From contig NZ_SSOM01000080.1 in the NCBI RefSeq assembly GCF_029871235.1, positions 186,152 through 250,151 on the forward strand: a stretch of DNA of 64,000 bases. The letters are read 5' to 3'. A model generated the notes under the pieces. The model was not told the DNA's origin. It searched no databases and saw only the letters and a list, made by a program, of their open reading frames with translations. Both the position numbers and the translations under genes were made by a program. This document shows, piece after piece, positions 58,147 to 64,000 of the stretch (position 1 is its first letter; each line of letters begins with the position of its first letter). This stretch comes from Pseudomonas sp. BN411. Its GTDB lineage: Bacteria > Pseudomonadota > Gammaproteobacteria > Pseudomonadales > Pseudomonadaceae.

Positions 58147-59415
58147 ATGAATTCCAGCCGCCGCCAGGTCCAAACCTTTGTCCCGTGCATCCTCTCCGCC
58201 GCCGTCGCCCTGGCCGCCCTGCCCGCCCAGGCCGCCGACGAGCACGGCTTCGTCGAAGACGCCACCGCCACGCTGAACCTGCGCAACTTCTACATCAATC
58301 GCAACTTCGTGAACCCGACTAACCCGCAGGGCAAGGCCGAGGAATGGACCCAGAACTTCATCCTCGATGCCCGCTCGGGCTTCACCGAAGGCCCGGTGGG
58401 CTTTGGCGTCGACATGCTCGGCCTGCTGTCGGTCAAGCTCGACGGCGGCAAGGGCACCAAGGGCACCCAACTGCTTCCGGTGCATGACGATGGCCGCCCG
58501 GCCGACGACTTCGGCCGCCTGGCCGTGGCCGGAAAGATGCGCGTATCGAAGACCGAGTTGAAGGTGGGCGAGTGGATGCCGGTGCTGCCGATCCTGCGTT
58601 CCGATGACGGCCGCTCCCTGCCGCAGACCTTCCAGGGCGGCCAGGTGACTTCCCAGGAGATCGACGGCCTGACCCTCTACGGCGGCCAGTTCCGCCAGAA
58701 CAGCCCGCGCAACGACGCGAGCATGGAAGACCTGTCCATGAACGGCAAAGCGGCCTTCACCTCGGACCGCTTCAACTTCGCCGGCGGCGAATACGCCTTC
58801 AACGAGAAGCGCACCCTGGTTGGCCTGTGGTACGCCGAGCTGGAAGACATCTACCAGCAGCAATACCTGCAGGTGGTGCACAGCCAGCCCGTGGGCGACT
58901 GGACCCTGGGCGCCAACCTCGGCTACTTCACCGGCAAGGAAGACGGCTCGGCGCTGGCCGGCGACCTGGACAACCAGACCTGGTCCGCCCTGCTGTCGGC
59001 CAAGTACGGCGGCAACACCTTCTACGTCGGCCTGCAGAAAGTCACCGGCGACGACGCCTGGATGCGCGTCAACGGCACCAGCGGCGGCACCCTGGCCAAC
59101 GACAGCTACAACTCCAGCTTCGACAACGCCGACGAGAAGTCCTGGCAGGTTCGCCACGACTACAACTTCGCCGCCCTCGGCGTTCCCGGCCTGACCCTTA
59201 TGAACCGGTACATCAGCGGCGAGGACGCCCACGTAGGCAGCGTGACCGACGGCAAGGAATGGATCCGCGAAACCGAACTGGCCTATGTGGTCCAGTCCGG
59301 CGCCTTCAAGGCACTCAACGTGAAGTGGCGCAATTCGAGCATCCGCCGCGACTACAGCAACAACGAATTCGACGAAAACCGTCTGATCATCAGCTATCCG
59401 CTGTCGATCCTCTGA
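58147..59415 (+). CDS. OprD family outer-membrane porin
   Basis: A 422-residue porin precursor with signal peptide ending AALPAQAADE. OprD landmarks: TLNLRNFYINRNF, KAEEWTQNFILDARSGFTEGPVGFGVDMLGLLSVKLD, LPQTFQGGQVTSQE, LQKVTGDDAWMRVNG, MNRYISGEDAHVGS and the closing strand NRLIISYPLSIL. It is the second OprD-type channel in the window and probably takes up a hydroaromatic or aromatic acid. It follows the 56-residue gene and ends in a strong terminator. Confidence 0.95.
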   Translation: MNSSRRQVQTFVPCILSAAVALAALPAQAADEHGFVEDATATLNLRNFYINRNFVNPTNPQGKAEEWTQNFILDARSGFTEGPVGFGVDMLGLLSVKLDGGKGTKGTQLLPVHDDGRPADDFGRLAVAGKMRVSKTELKVGEWMPVLPILRSDDGRSLPQTFQGGQVTSQEIDGLTLYGGQFRQNSPRNDASMEDLSMNGKAAFTSDRFNFAGGEYAFNEKRTLVGLWYAELEDIYQQQYLQVVHSQPVGDWTLGANLGYFTGKEDGSALAGDLDNQTWSALLSAKYGGNTFYVGLQKVTGDDAWMRVNGTSGGTLANDSYNSSFDNADEKSWQVRHDYNFAALGVPGLTLMNRYISGEDAHVGSVTDGKEWIRETELAYVVQSGAFKALNVKWRNSSIRRDYSNNEFDENRLIISYPLSIL

Positions 59416-59445
59416 TCCTTTGGTAAGCGTGCTTTGACTACCTTG

Positions 59446-59470
59446 GCCCGCCTTCTGGCGGGCTTTTTTT
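59446..59470 (+). terminator. rho-independent terminator after the porin
   Basis: GCCCGCC (59446-59452), TTCT, GGCGGGC (59457-59463), then seven T. Confidence 0.93.
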
Positions 59471-59574
59471 ATGGCTGGGCAAAACCTCTCTAACGGCACG
59501 CCCGATTTCCGTTCGCTGACCGGCCACTTGCGTCCCCCTGCCCTTGGTCGCGGCGAACAGCGCTCATAAAATAC

Positions 59575-59587
59575 GGAACATGGTTCC
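59575..59587. promoter_or_regulatory. GGAAC-N3-GTTCC palindrome upstream of flavoprotein copy 3
   Basis: GGAACATGGTTCC, flanked by ATAC and GTAT (59571-59592), 21 bp before the start codon. IclR-type operators often have this form; a related site lies at 56631-56643. Confidence 0.55.
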
Positions 59588-59608
59588 AGTATTTAAGGAT
59601 TCCCCGAC

Positions 59609-61330
59609 ATGCCTGCCGAAAACCCAACACCGAACCACCTCGACTGCGACCTTCTGGTCATCGGCTCCGGCGCTGCGGGCCTGGCTGCGGCGGTAACAGC
59701 GGCCCACCACGGAGAGAAGGTGATTCTGGTCGAGAAGGAGCCGGTCTTCGGCGGCGCTACCGCCTGGTCCGGTGGCTGGATGTGGGTGCCGCGCAACCCG
59801 CTGGCCCGGCGCGCCGGAATCATTGAGGACATCCAGCAACCGCGCACCTACCTGCGCAACGAATTGGGCGAGCACTTCCGCCCGGAGCTGGTGGACGCCT
59901 TCCTCGAAGCCTGCCCGGATATGGTCGCGTTCTTCGAGCAACACACCGCCCTGCAATTCGTCGACGGCAACGGCATCCCCGACATGCATGGCGACACGCC
60001 CGGCGCAGCTACCGGCGGCCACCAGGTGATCGCAGCGCCCTACGATGCCCGTGAGGTCGGCGAGCTGCTGCCGCGTCTGCGCAAGACCATGCGCGAAACC
60101 TCATTCATGGGCATGCCGATCATGGCCGGCGCCGATCTGGCCGCGTTTCTCGGCATGACCCGCTCGCTGAAGGCCTTCGCCTATGTGACCCGGCGCTTCC
60201 TCACCCACCTTTACCACCTGGCTCGCTACGGCCGCGCCATGCACCTGGTGAACGGCGTGGCGCTGGTGGCGCGCCTGGTCAAATCGGCCAATGACCTGGG
60301 TGTCCAATTGCTGGAGTCGGCACCGGCGCGCCGATTGCTGATTGAAGATGGCACCGTTCGCGGCGCAGTGGTCGAACAGGACGGCCACGAAGTTGCGATC
60401 CACGCCAAGGCGGTGGTGCTGGCGGCCGGGGGCTTCCCCAACGATCCGGTGCGGCGCAAGGCGCTGTTCCCTCGCGATGCCAGTGGCCACGACAACCTCG
60501 CCCTGCCTCCAGCCTCCTGCTCCGGGGACGGCCTGCGCCTGGGCGAATCCGCCGGCGGCGTTGTAGCCGACGACCTGCGTTCCCCGGTGGCCTGGGCACC
60601 GGTTTCGAAGGTGCCCTACCCCAACGGCACCTTCGGCCACTTCCCCCACATCATCGATCGCGGCAAGCCCGGCATCATCGGCGTTCTGCAGAATGGCCGG
60701 CGCTTCGTCAACGAAGCCGGTGGCTACTACGACTACGTCGACGCCATGAACCGGGCCGTGCCGGAAGGCGAGGAAAGCTGTTCCTGGCTGGTCTGCGATC
60801 ACCGATTCCAGCGCCGTTATGGCCTGGGCTTCGCCCGCCCCGCTCCCATACCGCTGTGGCCGCACCTGCGCAACGGCTACCTCAAGCGCGGCAGGACCCT
60901 GGTCGAACTGGCGCACGCCTGCGGCATCGACCCGGCGGGCCTGACAACCACTGTCGTCGAGTTCAACCACCATGCCCGCCAGGGCCAAGACCCAGAGTTC
61001 GGCCGGGGCAGTACCCCGTTCAACCGCCGCAACGGTGACGCCCTGCACGACGGCCCCAATCCCTGCGTGGCCCCCATCGAACAGGGCCCCTTCTACGCCG
61101 TGAAAGTACAACCGGGTTGTTTCGGCACCTTCGCCGGCCTGCGCACCGACGGCCAGGCACGGGTACTGGACGAGCACGCCCAACCGATTCCCGGGCTCTA
61201 TGCCGCTGGCACCGATATGGCCAGCGTACTGGGCGGCCATTACCCGTCCGGCGGGATCAACCTGGGACCCGCCATGACCTTCGGCTACATCGCCGGCCGC
61301 CATGCGGCAGGCACTACCCTTGATGCATAA
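59609..61330 (+). CDS. FAD-dependent oxidoreductase, KstD-like (copy 3)
   Basis: A 573-residue flavoprotein closely related to copy 2: CDLLVIGSGAAGLAAAVTAAHHG, FGGATAWSGGWMWVPRNPLAR, KAVVLAAGGFPND, GKPGIIGVLQNGRRFVNEAGGYYDYV, and GLYAAGTDMASVLGGHYPSGGINLGPAMTFGY. Sequence lacks a signal peptide. It shares a transcript with the aldo/keto reductase, 10 bp downstream, under the palindrome at 59575. A desaturase or reductase acting beside a ring carbonyl is likely; the aldo/keto reductase may make or remove that carbonyl. Confidence 0.9.
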   Translation: MPAENPTPNHLDCDLLVIGSGAAGLAAAVTAAHHGEKVILVEKEPVFGGATAWSGGWMWVPRNPLARRAGIIEDIQQPRTYLRNELGEHFRPELVDAFLEACPDMVAFFEQHTALQFVDGNGIPDMHGDTPGAATGGHQVIAAPYDAREVGELLPRLRKTMRETSFMGMPIMAGADLAAFLGMTRSLKAFAYVTRRFLTHLYHLARYGRAMHLVNGVALVARLVKSANDLGVQLLESAPARRLLIEDGTVRGAVVEQDGHEVAIHAKAVVLAAGGFPNDPVRRKALFPRDASGHDNLALPPASCSGDGLRLGESAGGVVADDLRSPVAWAPVSKVPYPNGTFGHFPHIIDRGKPGIIGVLQNGRRFVNEAGGYYDYVDAMNRAVPEGEESCSWLVCDHRFQRRYGLGFARPAPIPLWPHLRNGYLKRGRTLVELAHACGIDPAGLTTTVVEFNHHARQGQDPEFGRGSTPFNRRNGDALHDGPNPCVAPIEQGPFYAVKVQPGCFGTFAGLRTDGQARVLDEHAQPIPGLYAAGTDMASVLGGHYPSGGINLGPAMTFGYIAGRHAAGTTLDA

Positions 61331-61340
61331 GGAGCAGCAC

Positions 61341-62165
61341 ATGCGGAACCTCACCACTCGCCATGGACTCGACATGCCCCAGCTCGGTCTCGGCACCTGG
61401 CCGATGAAGGGCGAGGAATGCACGCTCGCCGTGCGCCAGGCGCTGGAACTGGGCTATCGCCACATCGACACAGCACCCGCCTACGAAAACGAAGCGGCCG
61501 TGGGCGAGGCATTGCGTCAGAGCCACGTCCCCCGCGAAGCCATCCACCTGACCACCAAGGTCTGGTGGGACAAGCTGCAACCAGCCGCCATGCGCCAGTC
61601 CCTGGAAGACAGCCTGCGTGCCCTGGGCACCGATCAGGTAGACCTGTTCATGATCCACTGGCCGACGAAGGACTGGGATCTGCCGCGCAGCATCGAAACC
61701 CTGGTGGCCCTGCGCGATGAAGGCAAGGCACGCAGCATTGGCGTCGCCAACTTCCCGCTCGGCCTGTTGCGCCGGGTGGTGGAGGAACTGGAAGCGCCGC
61801 TGTCGGCGATCCAGGTGGAGTACCACGTCCTGCTCGACCAGCAGCGCCTACTGGACTATGCCCGTAGCAAAGGCCTGGCGCTGACCGCCTACACCCCGCT
61901 GGCTCGCGGCCAAGCGGCGGAGCAGGCGGCGATTCGGCAAATCGCCGAAAAGCACGGTGCCCTGCCCAGCCAGGTGGCGTTGAAGTGGCTGCTGGAGCAG
62001 GACGGCATAGCCGCGATTCCAAAGGCTTCTAGCCAGGCGAACCAGCAGTCGAACCTGGATGCCCTCAAGGTGCAGCTCGATGATGAGGACCGCGCCCTGA
62101 TCGCCGCCCTGCCGAAGGACCGCCGAGTGGTCAGCCCGGACTTCGCGCCGGAGTGGGATGTCTGA
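61341..62165 (+). CDS. aldo/keto reductase family protein
   Basis: A 274-residue NADPH-dependent (alpha/beta)8 enzyme of the 2,5-diketo-gluconate reductase type. The tetrad is visible: Asp in GYRHIDTAPAYENE, Tyr in the same stretch, Lys in LTTKVWW, His in LFMIHWPTK. The cofactor-binding end IPKASSQANQQSNLDAL is standard. It reduces a carbonyl or oxidises an alcohol. AAGGAG precedes the ATG at 61341, giving a tight unit with flavoprotein copy 3. Confidence 0.92.
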   Translation: MRNLTTRHGLDMPQLGLGTWPMKGEECTLAVRQALELGYRHIDTAPAYENEAAVGEALRQSHVPREAIHLTTKVWWDKLQPAAMRQSLEDSLRALGTDQVDLFMIHWPTKDWDLPRSIETLVALRDEGKARSIGVANFPLGLLRRVVEELEAPLSAIQVEYHVLLDQQRLLDYARSKGLALTAYTPLARGQAAEQAAIRQIAEKHGALPSQVALKWLLEQDGIAAIPKASSQANQQSNLDALKVQLDDEDRALIAALPKDRRVVSPDFAPEWDV

Positions 62166-62187
62166 TGGGGACGCTGCGCGTCCCTTA

Positions 62188-62719
62188 GCGAATGAATTCG
62201 CCCCCACAAGGTAGAAGCCTGCTTCGATGTAAGGTGCGGCACCTATCCTGTGGGGGCGATTTCAATCGCGAGGCAGGCCGAAGATCTGCCCAGTTGGGGC
62301 AACTGCGTTGCCCTTGGCGAATGAATTCGCCCCCACAAGGTGGAAGCCTGTTCCGACTCACGGCCCGGCACCTGTCCTGTGGGGGCGATTTCAATCGCAA
62401 CGCAGGCCGAAGGTCTGCCCAGTTTGGGGCAACGGCGTTGCCCTTGACGAATGAATTCGCCCCCACAAGGTGGAAGCCTGTTCCGACTCACGGTCCGGCA
62501 CCTGTCCTGTGGGGGCGATTTCAATCGCCAAGCAGGCCGAAGGTCTGCCCCAGTTGGGACAACTGCGTTGCCCTTGGCGAATTAATTCGCCCCCACAAGG
62601 TGGAAGCCTGTTCCGACTCACGGTCCGACACCTTTCCTGTGGGGGCGATTTCAATCGCCAAGCAGGCCGAAGGTCTGCCCAGTTGGGGCAACTGCGTCGC
62701 CCTTGGCGAATGGATTCGC
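62188..62719. repeat. tandem array of opposed hairpins, 129/130-bp period
   Basis: GCGAATGAATTCGC-type dyads start at 62188, 62317, 62447, 62577 and 62706 (variants ACGAAT..., GCGAATTAATTCGC, GCGAATGGATTCGC), giving periods of 129, 130, 130 and 129. Each unit has the opposed GTGGGGGCGATTTCAATCGC and spacers AAGGTGGAAGCCTGTTCC... and GGCCGAAGGTCTGCCC.... Same dyads as the 149-bp array at 25737 but different spacers. It fills the gap between convergent genes; frames through it are not called. Confidence 0.9.
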
Positions 62720-62745
62720 CCCTACGTCCGCATTTCCCGACCCAA

Positions 62746-62783
62746 TAAAAAACGCCGCCCGGATGCGTGGTCCGGGCGGCGTT
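62746..62783 (-). terminator. rho-independent terminator of the pcaDC transcript
   Basis: AACGCCGCCCGGA (62751-62763) and TCCGGGCGGCGTT (62771-62783), 7-nt loop, followed on the minus strand by TTTTATTGG. It lies 16 bp after the pcaC stop. Confidence 0.92.
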
Positions 62784-62799
62784 CGGGTCTTGCGGCGGA

Positions 62800-63195
62800 T
62801 CAGCCTTGCAGCGATTCCACCCCAAGCTCGTCCCACACGGCTTCGGCCAGGTGGAAGGTGGCGTTGGCCGCGGGGATGCCGCAGTAGATCGCGCTCTGCA
62901 TGATCACTTCCTTGATCTCGTCGCGCGTCACGCCGTTGTTCTTCGCGGCACGCAGGTGCAGCTTCAGCTCGCCCTCGCGGTTCATGCCGATGAGCATGGC
63001 GATGGTGACCAGGCTGCGGGTGTGGCGCGGCAGGCCCGGGCGGGTCCAGATGTCACCCCAGGCGTGGCGGGTGATCATTTCCTGGAACTCTTCGTTGAAC
63101 GGCGTCAGGTTCTGCAGGCTGCGGTCCACATGGGCGTCGCCCAGCACCGCGCGGCGCACTTTCATGCCGGCTTCGTAGCGTTCTTTCTCGTCCAT
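62800..63195 (-). CDS. pcaC: 4-carboxymuconolactone decarboxylase
   Basis: A 131-residue AhpD-like protein of the beta-ketoadipate pathway: YEAGMKVRRAVLGDAHVDRSLQNLTPFNEEFQEMITRHAWGDIWTRPGL, then LVTIAMLIGMNREGELKLHLRAAKNNGVTRDEIKEVIMQSAIYCGIPAANATFHLAEAV. This wording is diagnostic of PcaC, which decarboxylates gamma-carboxymuconolactone to beta-ketoadipate enol-lactone. I chose the ATG at 63195 after GAGGACTTCGAG; the longer frame runs into a REP element. It follows pcaD on the same strand, separated by that REP element. Confidence 0.95.
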   Translation of the reverse strand: MDEKERYEAGMKVRRAVLGDAHVDRSLQNLTPFNEEFQEMITRHAWGDIWTRPGLPRHTRSLVTIAMLIGMNREGELKLHLRAAKNNGVTRDEIKEVIMQSAIYCGIPAANATFHLAEAVWDELGVESLQG

Positions 63196-63207
63196 CTCGA
63201 AGTCCTC

Positions 63208-63258
63208 GTAGGAGCGAGCTCTGCTCGCGAACCGCTTCGCGAGCAAGCTCGCTCCTAC
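63208..63258. repeat. REP pair (GTAGGAGC class) inside the pcaD-pcaC operon
   Basis: GTAGGAGCGAGCTCTGCTCGC opposed by GCGAGCAAGCTCGCTCCTAC forms a long near-palindromic hairpin between pcaD stop and pcaC start. Confidence 0.8.
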
Positions 63259-63266
63259 ATCAATAG

Positions 63267-64000
63267 TCAGGCAGTGAGGAACGCCAGCACGCGCTGGCTG
63301 AAGGCATCGCCAGCCTGCACGTTGGACAGGTGCGCGGCATGGAACTCCACCAGTTCGGCACCGGCGATGCGCTCCTGCATGAAGCGGCCATGTTCGGTGG
63401 TGGTCACCGGGTCACCACTGCCGCAGACGATCAGGGTCGGGGCGCTGATGCGACCAAGCTGCTCGCGGTAATCGGCGTCACGCACGGCGGCGCAGTTGGC
63501 GGCGTAACCCTCGGGCGAGGTCTGCGCCAGCATGCCGACGATGGGCTCGACCTTGGCCGGTTCGGCCTCGGCGAAATCCGGGGTGAACCAGCGGGAGATC
63601 GAGGCATCGCGCAGGTCGCGCATGGCCTGGGCGCCGCCGGACAGCACGGTGTCGATGCGCGGGTTCCAGACTTCGGGGGCGCCGATCTTGGCAGCGGTGT
63701 TGCACAGCACCAGGCGCTCGATGCGCGCGGGGGCGTTGATGGCCAGCCACTGGCCGATCAGGCCGCCCATGGACAGACCGCAGAAATACGCCTTCTCGAT
63801 GTCCAGGGCATCCAGCAGCGCCAGCACGTCACCGCCCAGTTGCTCGATGCTGTAGGGACCTTCGCTGACCAGGGATTTGCCGTGGCCACGGGTGTCGTAG
63901 CGCAGCACCTGGAAGTGCTGGGTGAAGGCGGGAATCTGCGCGTCCCACATGTGCAGATCGGTGCCCAGGGAGTTGGACAACACCAGCACCGGCTTACCGG
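63267..64000 (-). CDS. pcaD: 3-oxoadipate enol-lactonase (N-terminus beyond the right edge)
   Basis: An alpha/beta hydrolase reading VLVLSNSLGTDLHMWDAQIPAF, YDTRGHGKS, then CGLSMGGLIGQWLA with the nucleophilic Ser, LIVCGSGDPVT with the Asp, and FHAAHLSNVQAGDAF with the His. These match PcaD, which hydrolyses beta-ketoadipate enol-lactone to beta-ketoadipate. The frame continues upstream (codons for GKP) to the window edge, so roughly 20 N-terminal residues are missing. It is upstream of pcaC in the same operon. Confidence 0.93.
   Translation of the reverse strand, partial: GKPVLVLSNSLGTDLHMWDAQIPAFTQHFQVLRYDTRGHGKSLVSEGPYSIEQLGGDVLALLDALDIEKAYFCGLSMGGLIGQWLAINAPARIERLVLCNTAAKIGAPEVWNPRIDTVLSGGAQAMRDLRDASISRWFTPDFAEAEPAKVEPIVGMLAQTSPEGYAANCAAVRDADYREQLGRISAPTLIVCGSGDPVTTTEHGRFMQERIAGAELVEFHAAHLSNVQAGDAFSQRVLAFLTA

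Noticed and set aside
62185-62887. Open frames on both strands through the 129/130-bp array
   Set aside because: Same reason: the repeat unit is nearly divisible by three, so all frames stay open.
1-64000. tRNA, rRNA, insertion sequences, integrases or prophage genes
   Set aside because: I looked for transposase, integrase and tRNA-like cloverleaf signals and saw none; absence is by reading only and a dedicated search could still find a small RNA.

Overview
The window is about 64 kb of GC-rich bacterial chromosome, packed with catabolic genes and with no phage, insertion sequence, tRNA, rRNA or CRISPR that I could see. OprD-type porins, MHS-family permeases, a PcaC/PcaD pair, a two-domain 3-dehydroshikimate dehydratase and several families of REP-like hairpins point to Pseudomonas or a close relative. 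The species is an inference.

Layout. (1) 1-2140: 5' end of cytochrome c oxidase subunit I and a subunit II carrying two tandem cytochrome c domains, both on the minus strand. (2) 2433-8297: miscellaneous genes (TetR + DUF1348 protein, bestrophin-like channel, Fe/2OG oxygenase-like protein, alpha/beta hydrolase, class 3 lipase, LysR). (3) 8467-22901: a catabolic island with an MHS permease, aldehyde dehydrogenase, OprD porin, GcvA-type LysR regulator, beta-hydroxyacid dehydrogenase, a CoA-transferase/thioesterase/hydratase/SDR/thiolase/OB-fold operon, and a Tat-exported molybdenum hydroxylase. Six 15-bp palindromes of the form TTGAG-N5-CTCAA precede its transcription units, usually with TTTGTC exactly 21 bp further on, so the island looks like one LysR regulon. 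(4) 23305-31638: PhoD-like phosphatase, truncated haemoglobin, MarR-EmrAB efflux module, AraC regulator, DUF4242 protein and methyltransferase. (5) 31861-41342: an Lrp/AsnC regulator, then a co-directional run of nine genes: APC permease, polysaccharide-deacetylase-like amidohydrolase, C45 Ntn-hydrolase, VOC protein, SDR, Rieske oxygenase with its reductase, CDF transporter and a short soluble chemoreceptor. (6) 42547 to the end: quinate/shikimate catabolism. It holds aroQ, two shikimate/quinate dehydrogenases, quiC (3-dehydroshikimate to protocatechuate), an MHS permease, an OprD porin, three paralogous KstD-like flavoproteins, an aldo/keto reductase, regulators of the TetR and IclR families, and finally pcaC and pcaD of the beta-ketoadipate pathway.

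How the parts fit. In region 6, hydroaromatic acids would enter through the porin and permease, be oxidised and dehydrated to 3-dehydroshikimate, aromatised by QuiC to protocatechuate, and pass to the beta-ketoadipate route. Protocatechuate dioxygenase, pcaB and the thiolase steps are not in the window. The three flavoproteins are not needed for that route and suggest a further ring-desaturation branch. In region 3 the genes spell aldehyde to acid to CoA ester to hydratase to dehydrogenase to thiolase without an acyl-CoA dehydrogenase, which would suit an already alpha,beta-unsaturated substrate. Region 5 looks like uptake of an amide- or amine-like compound, hydrolysis, and Rieske-type demethylation or hydroxylation.

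Intergenic DNA is rich in repeats: tandem arrays of opposed 20-bp hairpins with 149-bp and 129/130-bp periods, a second REP class, and a third GTAGGGTG-flanked class.
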